From NCBI GenBank assembly GCA_021732445.1, contig JAKFUZ010000009.1, positions 62,001 through 126,000 on the forward strand: a stretch of 64,000 bases of DNA. Reading direction: 5' to 3'. The translations under genes and the position numbers were made by a program. The first letter of the stretch is position 1. Every line of letters starts with the position of its first letter. Below are positions 22,079-31,317 of the stretch, piece after piece. The DNA comes from Sphingomonas sp. (lineage in GTDB: Bacteria > Pseudomonadota > Alphaproteobacteria > Sphingomonadales > Sphingomonadaceae). The notes below the pieces were generated by a model. It worked only from the letters and a program-made list of their open reading frames with translations, did not search any database and had not been told where the DNA came from.

Positions 22079-24001
22079 CTACCGATTTTTCGGCAACAGG
22101 CTTACGATCAGCGAGAGGTCGCGTTGGCTTCGGCAGTATTCCATCGGCCGGGCACCCCCGAGCCGAGGATGACCGGATCTCAAGAATAAGTCTGCCAGCG
22201 CTTCGCTTGAGAACGACGCCTTCGCGGCGGCCTCAAGCCGACTGCGCACCTCCGCCAGATCACGCCCCTCTGTGATCCTGCGACGACGCGCCTTCCCATC
22301 TTGATCAAGCCGATTCTGGAAGTGTCGCATACCCTCGTCACTCTCACCCGCGAAGTCGAGAAGGCTGATGTCGGTATCTTTGACGCGCTGCTCCAACCAG
22401 GCGGGAGCTTCATCCTGAAGGATTTCGCGTGCCTGCGACCGTATCCAGTCGATGCGCTCGGCTTTGGCCTTCTCCAGCGCGGCTGCCTTTTTCGCGTCCG
22501 CGACCGCGATCAGGTCGATATTACGCTGACGGATCGCTTCAAGCGGTAGGCCGCATAGATCATCGACCACCTTGGGCAGATAGCCCGACACCATCGATTG
22601 GAGCTTGGACAAGCGCGACGCCAGTAACTGATAGGCATCGCCGCCGGTCTCGACCAGCTGCGCCGCCGTCACGCCATCGATGCGATAGCTGTTCGCCCAG
22701 CTGGGATACGCAGCCTTGTGCTCCTCGACTTCTGCGTCGCGCAGAAGTTGCATAACAATTCCACGCAGCTCCAAACGCCGATGGAGCAAATGTTGAAGGT
22801 CTTTTTCTACGAAGAATTTCTGATCTTCCCGGCTCCAGAATACGGCCCGCCCCATGCTGGAAAGCGTGGCGAAATAGCCCCATACCGAACTGTGCGGGCT
22901 TCCGTAGGATTCGCTACTAAACCCGGCCTCGTTCAGCCGCTTGAGCGGATAGTTGGAAAGGTCGGTGCGGATCATCCATCTAGGGAGCCGCGATGACAGG
23001 TCTCGCTCGTTTGGAAATTCGCCCTTAATCTCAAGATCTCTGCCGCCAGGCGAGTAAGTCTCACTAGGCTTGATTACATAGGTATATAACGCTTGCGCCT
23101 GCCAAAGACGATCGGACACGGTGAACCAGTGTCCACCATCGGTCTGGACGTCGATAAGCGCTTCTAGTCCGGTCCGACGGACAGCAGCTGTGGCCGCGTC
23201 TATCCAACCTGCCGGCGGCTTGCCGCGCCGCGCACGTAAAATATGTCCCTTGAGCTTTTCGCCCCGCTCTGACCTTTTCTTGGCAACCGCAGCGTCGAGC
23301 TTGCGCTTCGCGGCTGCGGCCTTGCGATGATGGATCCAGCTTCGCGGCGAGCGGTGTAGGATCGCCGCGTCCAGCTCAGCGGTATCCATTATTCCAGGCT
23401 TCAAGCCCGACAAGTCGATTTCGACCATCGAAATGTCACGGCCTTGGACCTTGGTGCGCTTTTCATCCCCAACCGCATGAGAGACGAGGAACTCAACTGC
23501 AAGTTCGTTGCCATTAATCCGGACGAGTGCGTCAGGCTGGAACGTATCGACCTTGTGCTCGGGGAGCACTTCGTCGAACTGATAGATGCCAGCGACAAAG
23601 ACCATTTCTTCGATGCCTTCATCGTGAAGGATGAGGCTCGGCAGTGTCAGCGTCTTGCTGGTCGCGAGGATTTCTTTTGCGTAGCGATGAAGCGCGGTTT
23701 CTCCCGTGCACTGGGAATCCGGTCGGTGCGCGAAATGCTGGCGCTTGTTGCGGGGTTGCCTGAGCGTGAGCACCTCCTCGCAATCAAGGCAGCGGAACGG
23801 CCCCTGCCGAGGATCCGCGACAGAGGAAACATGCCGCGCAACGCCGTCACCGCAGCGAGCGAAGGGCACTTTGAGATATGCTTGGCCAGTTGGCTGCGGC
23901 CTTAGGATTGCTGCGGCACATGGACGGCGCGTTGGAGGAGGAGACGCTGGATTGGTGCGATCCACGATCACAGGCTCTACACCTTCGCGTCCATGAGACA
24001 T
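22079..24001 (-). CDS. CoiA-like nuclease-family protein, last gene of the McrBC operon
   Basis: A 640-residue protein. Near residues 65-105 is a CoiA-type zinc-binding start: FRCLDCEEVLTLRQ followed by RQHFAHRPDSQC. Then comes a PD-(D/E)XK-like core DTFQPDALVRINGN and ELAVEFLVSHAV (about residues 155-180). The rest is long, helical and unrecognised. The last 30 residues (SGHPRLGGARPMEYCR) resemble the toxin-binding segment of ParS/MbcA-type proteins. CoiA proteins are linked to DNA uptake and genome defence; the action here is unknown. The start overlaps mcrC by 25 bases. A GTG start at the conserved PFARCGDG region is possible. Confidence 0.65.
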   Translation of the reverse strand: MSHGREGVEPVIVDRTNPASPPPTRRPCAAAILRPQPTGQAYLKVPFARCGDGVARHVSSVADPRQGPFRCLDCEEVLTLRQPRNKRQHFAHRPDSQCTGETALHRYAKEILATSKTLTLPSLILHDEGIEEMVFVAGIYQFDEVLPEHKVDTFQPDALVRINGNELAVEFLVSHAVGDEKRTKVQGRDISMVEIDLSGLKPGIMDTAELDAAILHRSPRSWIHHRKAAAAKRKLDAAVAKKRSERGEKLKGHILRARRGKPPAGWIDAATAAVRRTGLEALIDVQTDGGHWFTVSDRLWQAQALYTYVIKPSETYSPGGRDLEIKGEFPNERDLSSRLPRWMIRTDLSNYPLKRLNEAGFSSESYGSPHSSVWGYFATLSSMGRAVFWSREDQKFFVEKDLQHLLHRRLELRGIVMQLLRDAEVEEHKAAYPSWANSYRIDGVTAAQLVETGGDAYQLLASRLSKLQSMVSGYLPKVVDDLCGLPLEAIRQRNIDLIAVADAKKAAALEKAKAERIDWIRSQAREILQDEAPAWLEQRVKDTDISLLDFAGESDEGMRHFQNRLDQDGKARRRRITEGRDLAEVRSRLEAAAKASFSSEALADLFLRSGHPRLGGARPMEYCRSQRDLSLIVSLLPKNR

Positions 24002-25269
24002 GCGCGAGCCAGCCTCGCTCCGATATCGTCACCGCGAGCGACATCGACCGAGAACAGCTCAAGGCAATCGTCGCTGGAATTGACGGCATATTCGCCGATC
24101 AGTCCTTCGTCGCATCCAGCTTCGCGATGGTGCGGATAGAGCAAGGTCAGCTTGCCGCACTGGTAAAGCCGACCATAGGCCATCATCTGATACACATCGG
24201 CCTGCGACACGCCGCGCTTGGGGTCGTCAATACGCGCGACGATCCGCTTCCACTTCGTATCTATCACTTGCAGGACTGCGCCACCGCGCTTGATGAGGAT
24301 ATCCGGCCGGGTCTGGAACACCTGCCGCCGGTCCTCGGTCTCGAGGCAATAGAGCCGCCCGCCCTGGCTGACGACCCGGAGGTCGGTGTCGGCCAGCGCG
24401 CGCTTCAGCACGCGCGCGACGTATTCCTCGAAAAGCACGTTCATTTCGAACAGCAGCGAGAAGCCGTCGCCGCCGCCGGCGGAGGTCGTCTGGAACCGTT
24501 CACCCAGCAGTAGGCGAGCGAGATTCAGCAGTTCACGCCAGCGCCCATTGGTGCGATCCAAAACTACATCGTCCCACCGTAACGCCGGGACCGGCACGTC
24601 TGCGATATCGGCATAAGCGAAGGCCAACTCGCGCAAGCGACGCAGGTTGTCGGTGGTGCGGGCAACGCGGGAGAGCCGCATGACCGCCGCCTTCATGATC
24701 CGATTGAGCGCGATGTCCGGGGTCAGCGCATCATAGCGACACGCAAGCCGCGATGGCTCAACGGCCAACGTCGTGAACTGGCGTGTCACATTCAGCCGCC
24801 CACGCAGGGCGGGAAGGTCGTCGGCATGCTCGACATAGCGGCGGGGCATTCCCTGCCGCACAGCATCGACCAGCTTCTCTGAGAAAAGACGGATCAGGAT
24901 CTCCAGCAGTGTCTCGCGCTGCCAGTCGAGCGCGGTTACCTGCCCCGCGTCGATTTTCAGGTCGAGCGCGACGGCGAGCATGTGGACCAGCCGGCGACGG
25001 ATGCTGCCGGTAGCATGGTCGCCCTCCACACCCGGAATATCGATTTTGGGCAGGATCTCGAGCACGGTGCCGTCGGCGGCGATGACGCCAACCACACCGC
25101 GCGCGCGAAGCGCTTTGCGTCCATGTTCCAGCACGCCGCCACCGCCCCGCCCCGCCAGTGGTGAGGCCGCTGCAACCGCCGCGATCCGATCCGCAGCATT
25201 GGCCGGAATTTCGTCCGCAGCGTCCCCATAGCGGATCGCCTCCCATTCCAAGATGGTCCGGCGGATCAC
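23977..25269 (-). CDS. mcrC: McrC-family nuclease subunit
   Basis: A 430-residue McrC-like component. The N-terminal domain contains VVGVIAADGTVLEILPKIDI, the classical McrC stretch. The C-terminal PD-(D/E)XK core reads TRPDILIKRGG and VIDTKWKRI near residues 320-340, with an intact D and D-x-K. In McrBC, McrC cuts DNA when the McrB GTPase motor translocates after binding modified cytosine sites. The GTG start overlaps the McrB stop by four bases (GTGA), so the two subunits are coupled. Downstream is the CoiA-like gene. Confidence 0.92.
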   Translation of the reverse strand: MIRRTILEWEAIRYGDAADEIPANAADRIAAVAAASPLAGRGGGGVLEHGRKALRARGVVGVIAADGTVLEILPKIDIPGVEGDHATGSIRRRLVHMLAVALDLKIDAGQVTALDWQRETLLEILIRLFSEKLVDAVRQGMPRRYVEHADDLPALRGRLNVTRQFTTLAVEPSRLACRYDALTPDIALNRIMKAAVMRLSRVARTTDNLRRLRELAFAYADIADVPVPALRWDDVVLDRTNGRWRELLNLARLLLGERFQTTSAGGGDGFSLLFEMNVLFEEYVARVLKRALADTDLRVVSQGGRLYCLETEDRRQVFQTRPDILIKRGGAVLQVIDTKWKRIVARIDDPKRGVSQADVYQMMAYGRLYQCGKLTLLYPHHREAGCDEGLIGEYAVNSSDDCLELFSVDVARGDDIGARLARACLMDAKV

Positions 25270-28004
25270 GCCGAGGCGAAGCCGTCAAAGGAGAAGGTGT
25301 CACGAACGCTCCAGCGATACCGTGGGGCGGCATCCTCGTCGCCGCCCAAGCCCTTGGGCGCCTTCAATCGGCGACGGTCGATGAACCGCCCTTCACGATC
25401 ACTTTCACCGTCGTCGCCATCGCCAAGCACTGCGGCGACCTTCGCCCAGTCCTCGTAGAAATATTCCGCGAGCAACGGGATCACCTTGTGCCGCATGACC
25501 TCGTCAACGTCACCACGGGTTGCGCAGCGAATGAAATAGGCGTGGCCGATCTGATGCTCGCGATCGAAGAGATATTCGATCCGTTCGTTTATAGTTGCGA
25601 GCAGCGCGGCAAGATTGATGCCATCAACCGGCTTTAGAAGAGACACGTCTGGCATAAGCTCGCGAAATTCGAACCGGCGGCGGAGCGCGGTGTCGAGCAG
25701 AGCGATCGAACGGTCGGCCGTATTCATTGTCCCAACGATGTGCAGGTTAGCGGGCACGCCGAACCGGGCACCGCTGTATGGTAAGGTCAGCCGCATGCCT
25801 TCATCCATCCCGAGCCGCTTGTCCGGCTCGATCAGGGTGATGAGTTCACCGAAAACCTTGGAGATATTGGCGCGGTTGATCTCATCGATCACGAGAACAT
25901 GCTCCTCGGCACTGAGCTCGGCTGCCTCCGCCATCTGTCGCAGGATGCCCGGTTGCGCCTTCAGGGTGAAGCCGACGCCATCGGCGAGCGGCTGTGGGCG
26001 CAACCCTTCGACGAAATCCTCATAAGCATAGTTCTGGTGGAAGGTGACAAAGCCGACCTGTCCTTGGCCCTTCAATTCCTCGTAAGCCTGACGCAGCTCC
26101 TGCCGCCGTCCAGCATCGTTCAAAAGCGAATCGTCGTCCGCAAGACCGCGACACAACCGCACTGCCTCAGCCATCGTCCGATAAGTCTTTCCGGTGCCAG
26201 GCGGGCCATAGAGGATCAGGTTGAGCGGCGAGCGCTTGACCGGATCTACCGGCGTATCCTCTTCCGTTGCTAGGCGGCCCCATTTCTGCAGGAACCACTC
26301 GTAATCTTGGGCTTCGCCGTGGAAGGCGAAGCGGATCAGGCGTTCCGCCATTTCGTTGGTTGGATAAACTTCCCAAATGGTGGGCTGGTAGGTGTAATGA
26401 TACCATTCGCGGGGCGCAGACGTCGATTCCCATGCGACCGAAACACGTTCGCCATCGCCCCCGTTGACTGTGATCGTGCCGATCGCCTTGATTGACATCA
26501 CCGATGCTGGACGACCGCGATTATCGAACGGCAGACTATTCTTGCGGACGTAAGTCGCCTTAATCGCGATCCGCTCGCCCGGCTGCATTCGCCGCACCTG
26601 CTCGCGATGCCGGTCGCTTGGCGTATCAATTTCCCAGATGCCCTCTGTGATGAAACGATCGAACTGGTCACTTGTCCGCCCGAAAGATGCGCCAACGAAC
26701 CAGTAGGGGCCCTCCTGAAGAATTTCGGCTTGCGAGTCGGCCGCTGGCAATTCCAAAGGCGGAGCCTCCTCTTCGCCGTCCCACTTATCCTCAAGCGCTA
26801 CCCAGACGAAGCCCTGCACGTCGAAGAGGTCGGTTGGGTTCCATTCGAACTCGGTGGCAAACAGCGCAAACAGCGCTCGCATCAATTGGAGAAATTCGTC
26901 CAGGTCGTCCGGGTCATATTGGGCAGTGCCGAACAGCTTTCGCCCGAACATCTGCTTCCCCATCGCCTCGACGCGGGTGATTTTGAACCAGCTGGCAGCC
27001 TCCGGATGCATGGTGCCGACGACGCTGATGGCAATGGCCAGCACCTCGCCACGACGCAACCCGGCGACGCCCTCGGCCTTCAAGGTCTCCAGCGCCAGCG
27101 CGCCGTTGGTGATCGTGTTGATAGGATCATCGTCACTCCGCGCCAGCCACGCGACGATCTCGAAGAAGCGGTCTCGTAAGGGACCCTCGGCCTTGCTGAC
27201 CTCATCAAGCGTCCGCCAGCTGAGCGGCAATCCCTGCACCTCGACGCTCAGCGCGCGGTAAATCTGCTCGCCGGCTATCCGGTCGTCGGCGGACGATGCT
27301 GCGATCGCGCGGACCTTTTCGATCGCCTTGTCCTTGTAGCGACGCTCGACCGTCCAGTAATCACCGTCCTGCTGCCGAAAGTCACGGAAGTCCGACATCC
27401 GCGACAGAAATTTGTCGCGCAATGGCTTGAATGCCTGCCAGTCGATCACGACGAAGCCAAGCGTATCGAGAGCTGTCTTCGCCTGCGCCCCGCCTGGGAG
27501 CGCATCGTTACCGACATGCGCAAGCGCATCGCGGACGATCGCCTTGCTGGGATACCGCTTGCCCCGATGGAGCAACCAGAACTTGGCAGGGGTGCCTAAG
27601 CCATCCAGGTTGGCAATGAACGCCTCGACAGACCCCGCAGCATCGCACCGCCCGATTGCGTCGAGGATGTTCTGCGGGGTCAAGCCGTAAGTTGCGCCAC
27701 TCTGCATTCCCTTTTGAGCATCAAGGAACCGCCGATAGAAATTGAGCGCGGCTCGGAAATGAGCCAAGTTGCTGTAGAGGTCGCCGTCAATTTCGAATTT
27801 GGCAGGGCTGGGTCGACCGTCGCGCTGGTCAGATTTTGAATAGGCGAGCAAATCTCGAAGATCAGCGATAGTCTGTCCATCCGGCAGAGCATCAAGATCG
27901 CCATACGCCTTATCAAGACGCCGCACGTCGGTCATCTGTGTGTTGATGGTGGCTTTGGAATAACCCTCCGCTTCCATCCACGCCTTGAATTCTGCTTCTT
28001 TCAT
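25266..28004 (-). CDS. mcrB: McrB-like AAA+ NTPase with extra N-terminal modules
   Basis: A 912-residue motor subunit. The AAA+ core has Walker A GPPGTGKTYRTM near residue 600, Walker B VLVIDEINRANISKVFGE near 700 and the McrB GTP-binding signature IVGTMNTADRSIALLD near 760. Upstream are several extra parts: a helical N-terminus with a SAM/core-binding-like look, a segment HRGKRYPSKAIVRDAL (about residues 145-160) resembling the ScoMcrA N-terminal head, and an EVE/PUA-like reader region (YWFVGASFGRTSDQFDRF onward, residues 430-560). Such heads read modified bases. GAGGGGG precedes the ATG. It is 12 bp from the PDDEXK_4 gene. Confidence 0.88.
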   Translation of the reverse strand: MKEAEFKAWMEAEGYSKATINTQMTDVRRLDKAYGDLDALPDGQTIADLRDLLAYSKSDQRDGRPSPAKFEIDGDLYSNLAHFRAALNFYRRFLDAQKGMQSGATYGLTPQNILDAIGRCDAAGSVEAFIANLDGLGTPAKFWLLHRGKRYPSKAIVRDALAHVGNDALPGGAQAKTALDTLGFVVIDWQAFKPLRDKFLSRMSDFRDFRQQDGDYWTVERRYKDKAIEKVRAIAASSADDRIAGEQIYRALSVEVQGLPLSWRTLDEVSKAEGPLRDRFFEIVAWLARSDDDPINTITNGALALETLKAEGVAGLRRGEVLAIAISVVGTMHPEAASWFKITRVEAMGKQMFGRKLFGTAQYDPDDLDEFLQLMRALFALFATEFEWNPTDLFDVQGFVWVALEDKWDGEEEAPPLELPAADSQAEILQEGPYWFVGASFGRTSDQFDRFITEGIWEIDTPSDRHREQVRRMQPGERIAIKATYVRKNSLPFDNRGRPASVMSIKAIGTITVNGGDGERVSVAWESTSAPREWYHYTYQPTIWEVYPTNEMAERLIRFAFHGEAQDYEWFLQKWGRLATEEDTPVDPVKRSPLNLILYGPPGTGKTYRTMAEAVRLCRGLADDDSLLNDAGRRQELRQAYEELKGQGQVGFVTFHQNYAYEDFVEGLRPQPLADGVGFTLKAQPGILRQMAEAAELSAEEHVLVIDEINRANISKVFGELITLIEPDKRLGMDEGMRLTLPYSGARFGVPANLHIVGTMNTADRSIALLDTALRRRFEFRELMPDVSLLKPVDGINLAALLATINERIEYLFDREHQIGHAYFIRCATRGDVDEVMRHKVIPLLAEYFYEDWAKVAAVLGDGDDGESDREGRFIDRRRLKAPKGLGGDEDAAPRYRWSVRDTFSFDGFASA

Positions 28005-28016
28005 GTATCCCCCTCA

Positions 28017-29069
28017 TTATTTCGAGCTTAGCGCGGCAACCCGGTCGGACCACGCTCGGCATCCAGCTCGCTGGGTTACGAACCAGTCGGCGAGCGCCTT
28101 GGTCACGCGCATCCCAATTTCGATCTTCTGGCGCTGCCCATCGAAGTCGGCCAGATTGTCGATTATTGGCGTGTCCGCCACAATCATAAGGCCGGCGCGG
28201 CCGTTGGATCTTTTGTTGACGGTCGGCACAAGGCGATAGGCCGTTCCCGCAAGCGCGGGCGCGATCTCGCCTGCGAGGTGAGAGAAATAGTCACCCCAGC
28301 CATAAAGACAGATGTTGGCGTTGCCCTCACGAAGCTGATGGACCAACCGGGTTTGTGGTAGAAATTCCCAGCTCGGCAATGCCGATGGTGCGAAAATCAT
28401 CGTCTTACTCTCGCCGGGCGCGTCCTTGAGCATGCTCGGTCCAGCGGGGAGCGCGATCCCAAGCTCATCAAGCATGCTCACATAGGCACGAGCAAAGTTA
28501 CTGACAGCAGCGAGCGGAACTGCCTTGTAACCACGTCGCCCTTTTTCGATCGCTTGCGACACTAAGTCTGCTCGGTATCGTAGCCTTGACATCAATTCGC
28601 CCGTCTCGGCGTCAGCCCTTTCCCTTAACAAGGCAAGGATTTGCTCATAGGTGAACACCGCGTCGAACTTTCCCGCGAATATAGGGGCTTTTGCAACATA
28701 CGCCTCAGGACAGACGAGCACTGTCAGCGCGAAGTCGAAGCCCTCGGTCGCGAGGGCGCTCGCTTCTAGTCGGTAAGACTCTGCCTGCTGCGGCTGTTCG
28801 GCTGTGTCGAGCTTGTTCTCGATCAGGACGGCATATTTTCCTTCGAGAGCTTCGACTTCGAGTAAGATGTCAATCTCGCGCCGGCTATGCATGCGACGCC
28901 GACTATGGGAGACCTTGCCGTTGATGTGGCTTAGATTGGCGCCGCTGATCAACGATAACTCGCCGATGAAGCGATCGCGAAACACGTGCGAGCAGCGCAG
29001 CTCTTCGACCAGCAGCAGATCGATATCACGCTCCGTCGCATGACTTAGCGTCAGTATTTCGCCCTTCAC
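28017..29069 (-). CDS. PD-(D/E)XK nuclease family protein (PDDEXK_4 type)
   Basis: A 350-residue protein. Residues 60-95 carry the nuclease core EIDILLEVEALEGKY and AVLIENKLDTAEQPQQAE, the E/D-x-K plus Q-x-x-Q pattern of PDDEXK_4 proteins common in restriction and defence loci. The C-terminus (RLVPTVNKRSNGRAGL; FDGQRQKIEIGMRVT) is not recognised. The GTG start overlaps the DUF2779 stop (GTGA). A nuclease role is inferred from the motif; it could also be a regulator with a dead fold, although the acidic and lysine positions are intact. Confidence 0.75.
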   Translation of the reverse strand: MKGEILTLSHATERDIDLLLVEELRCSHVFRDRFIGELSLISGANLSHINGKVSHSRRRMHSRREIDILLEVEALEGKYAVLIENKLDTAEQPQQAESYRLEASALATEGFDFALTVLVCPEAYVAKAPIFAGKFDAVFTYEQILALLRERADAETGELMSRLRYRADLVSQAIEKGRRGYKAVPLAAVSNFARAYVSMLDELGIALPAGPSMLKDAPGESKTMIFAPSALPSWEFLPQTRLVHQLREGNANICLYGWGDYFSHLAGEIAPALAGTAYRLVPTVNKRSNGRAGLMIVADTPIIDNLADFDGQRQKIEIGMRVTKALADWFVTQRAGCRAWSDRVAALSSK

Positions 29070-30553
29070 AACTGCAACCCTTCGGATAGTCGGCGCGCGA
29101 GGACGATCATCGCCTCGGTATCGCGTCCACAGTAAGCTCGCAGGGCAGCATCGAGCGCCATCCGTCGAGCGTCGGAGGTGTTCGAAGCGATCGCTTCGAT
29201 ATAGGCTTCCTGCGCGCTGCCGCCGTCCTTTACTTCGAGCCCGGCATAATCCATCTCTACGGCAATCGTCGGCAACACCGCCTTAATCGACCAGCTGCCG
29301 CGCTGATCGCGGTGATACCAGTTGGCGCGGGTCACCGGCAGCAGATCGACGACGCGCTCGGCAACGCCTAAGAGCGCAGGTGCGAGGTCCGGGAAGACCG
29401 CAGCCAATTCAACGATCCGTGATTTCTCGAAGCTGGCGTTGTAGCCGATGACCGCGCCATCGACCGGGATCATCGTCACGAGTGCTTCGGCACAGCCGCG
29501 TCGCGGATCTGTCCCGTCAAGGCTGAGGAACTCGCGGTGATCGATCGTGCCGTCCGCATCCTCGATATGCGCCGAGAACTGGAACGGCACTTGGCCATAT
29601 GGCTTCGTTCCGATCCAGCGCGGGACCGCGAACGCAATCGTCTCGAAGTCCAGCCACGTGCGCGGGAACGCCCAGCCGCCCATAACCGCCCTGGCACCGA
29701 CAATGTCGTGATAGATCTCGCCGGTGACGGTTGCATGATGAACCCGCTTGTGCACGGCGCTCGTCAGTTCGGATGGATCAACCGCAAGCAGATCGAGGAC
29801 GTTGCGCTCGATCCACCGCTTGCCGCCGCCGTTGGGTAACACCGTCACAGGCCAGTCAGGTCCGGCAGGCAGTGCTGCATGACAATAGCCGGCGAATTCG
29901 CACGGGAACGGTGTTTCGCAATGGCCGCCGGGCGCGGTGTCCGGCTCGGCACCCTCTAGCGTAGCGCGGGCTGCGGCGACCACATCGGCACGCGTCGCGA
30001 TAATCGGCTCCGCGAACGCCACCAGATCGGTGTCGGCGAACAGACCGCTCCAGTCACCCTCGCGCTCGAGGACGAAGCTATTGTCAATGTGTCGGATGGC
30101 CGCGCTGGTAACAGGCAAACCGGCGTTGCGCGCAACCCACAACTGGGTCGCCAGGTCGCCTACGTGATGGTCTTTCGCCTTAGTCGAGGATTTCACCTCA
30201 GCCATGTGCCAACCTCCAGCGCCGTCTGGCTCCAGCACATCGATGCGCACTAGCACGCCGTCATGTTCCAGCGTCGCTTCGAAGATCGGCCGGTCGTGCC
30301 CGCCGTCGAGAAGCGCGCGCGTCGTCGCGAGCGCTGCCGCCAAATCCGGCTCGGCCTCGACCATCACGCCATCCGGCAGCAACGCGCAGGCGATGGCGCC
30401 GACTTCATGCCCCGTAGCGAAGCGTGTCTCGGCGCCTTCGTCCTGCTCGGCCAGGTCGCGGCGATGAACCGACAGCCACAGGCGCTTTGGGCATTGCTCA
30501 AAGGCGGTGATCTTCGACTTGGACAGGCCGTAGCGGCGAGGTTGGTATGTCAT
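29066..30553 (-). CDS. DUF2779-family protein with Cas4/RecB-like and RNase H-like parts
   Basis: About 495 residues from the chosen ATG at 30553 (MTYQPRRYGLSKSK); the frame opens earlier at 30610, but the extra residues overlap the previous gene and look unrelated. The N-terminal half resembles RecB/Cas4 PD-(D/E)XK proteins: SKSKITAFEQCPKRLWL, RIDVLEPDG and HMAEVKSSTKAKDHH (near residue 117). Downstream is RTWLDFETIAFAVPRW (near 303), matching the DUF2779 region, an RNase H-like exonuclease fold with D-x-E. Later residues include VIGYNASFEKSRI and YCGRDTEAMIVLARRL, completing a DEDD-type set. A nucleolytic role within the WYL-led operon is likely but untested. Confidence 0.75.
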   Translation of the reverse strand: MTYQPRRYGLSKSKITAFEQCPKRLWLSVHRRDLAEQDEGAETRFATGHEVGAIACALLPDGVMVEAEPDLAAALATTRALLDGGHDRPIFEATLEHDGVLVRIDVLEPDGAGGWHMAEVKSSTKAKDHHVGDLATQLWVARNAGLPVTSAAIRHIDNSFVLEREGDWSGLFADTDLVAFAEPIIATRADVVAAARATLEGAEPDTAPGGHCETPFPCEFAGYCHAALPAGPDWPVTVLPNGGGKRWIERNVLDLLAVDPSELTSAVHKRVHHATVTGEIYHDIVGARAVMGGWAFPRTWLDFETIAFAVPRWIGTKPYGQVPFQFSAHIEDADGTIDHREFLSLDGTDPRRGCAEALVTMIPVDGAVIGYNASFEKSRIVELAAVFPDLAPALLGVAERVVDLLPVTRANWYHRDQRGSWSIKAVLPTIAVEMDYAGLEVKDGGSAQEAYIEAIASNTSDARRMALDAALRAYCGRDTEAMIVLARRLSEGLQL

Positions 30554-30567
30554 GGGTTTTGTCCGAG

Positions 30568-31317
30568 TCAGGGATGGAATCGATCGATGATAGCACCGGC
30601 ATGAAGGCACGCGTCACCTGTCCACCCGTCGAACCATTCGCGGTAGGAACAAGAGGCGAATCGCACCGCCGCACCTGCGACGTCGATAGCGAAGCTGGCG
30701 ATCTCGGCGCGGTGCCGCGCAAGCGTCTCCGGGCTAATGGCGCTGGTCTCGCGCTTGTCAGGCTCGGCGTAGAGATAGAGCAGCACCGGTGCCTTGCCGA
30801 TCCGATTGCCCTCGGTAACGAGGCCGAAGGCGTGCTTCACGAGCTGGGCGGAATCAAGGTAGGCAAAGACGGCATCCCTGCGGCGGAGCGCATCCCGCAT
30901 GAAGGTAAACGGTGCCATCCCGTCGCCCCAGACGTCACGATCGTAAGCGTCGGAGAGGTTCACGGTCTTGGCATCACGGAACGGCTCAAACCGCTTCGAT
31001 TCGATGCCAATCAAATGTGTCGGAGTCTCGACGGCGGCGTCGAGCCATGGGTGGCGACCACCACGCCAAGGAAAGCGCATTTGCCGCTCGATATCGACAC
31101 GTTGAGCGGGCCAGTCGATATCGGCCAGCGGCGGAAACGGCGGCAAATCGGCAGGGCGATCAAGAAACCAACCGAATGCATTGACCGCAAGTGCCGCGCT
31201 GCTTTCTGGGCTGTCGAGTTTGCCGCTCTCAAGCTCGTTTCCACCAGCCGAAGCGAGCAAGGACAGAATGCGATCTTCCGGCACGCCGGGCAGGAATTTT
31301 GAGGTGCGAATCATCAT
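30568..31317 (-). CDS. Putative PD-(D/E)XK endonuclease, PGN_0703-like
   Basis: A 249-residue protein with a compact core PWLDAAVETPTHLIGIESKR (residues 90-110) matching D-x(n)-E-x-K of restriction-type nucleases; ESKRFEPF resembles the PGN_0703 family. The rest, including YDRDVWGDGMAPFTFMRD and VLLYLYAEPDKRE, fits that family's typical arrangement. Two tandem ATGs at 31317/31314 overlap the WYL gene stop, giving translational coupling, and DUF2779 follows after 14 bases. It is the second gene of the operon. Confidence 0.65.
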   Translation of the reverse strand: MMIRTSKFLPGVPEDRILSLLASAGGNELESGKLDSPESSAALAVNAFGWFLDRPADLPPFPPLADIDWPAQRVDIERQMRFPWRGGRHPWLDAAVETPTHLIGIESKRFEPFRDAKTVNLSDAYDRDVWGDGMAPFTFMRDALRRRDAVFAYLDSAQLVKHAFGLVTEGNRIGKAPVLLYLYAEPDKRETSAISPETLARHRAEIASFAIDVAGAAVRFASCSYREWFDGWTGDACLHAGAIIDRFHP

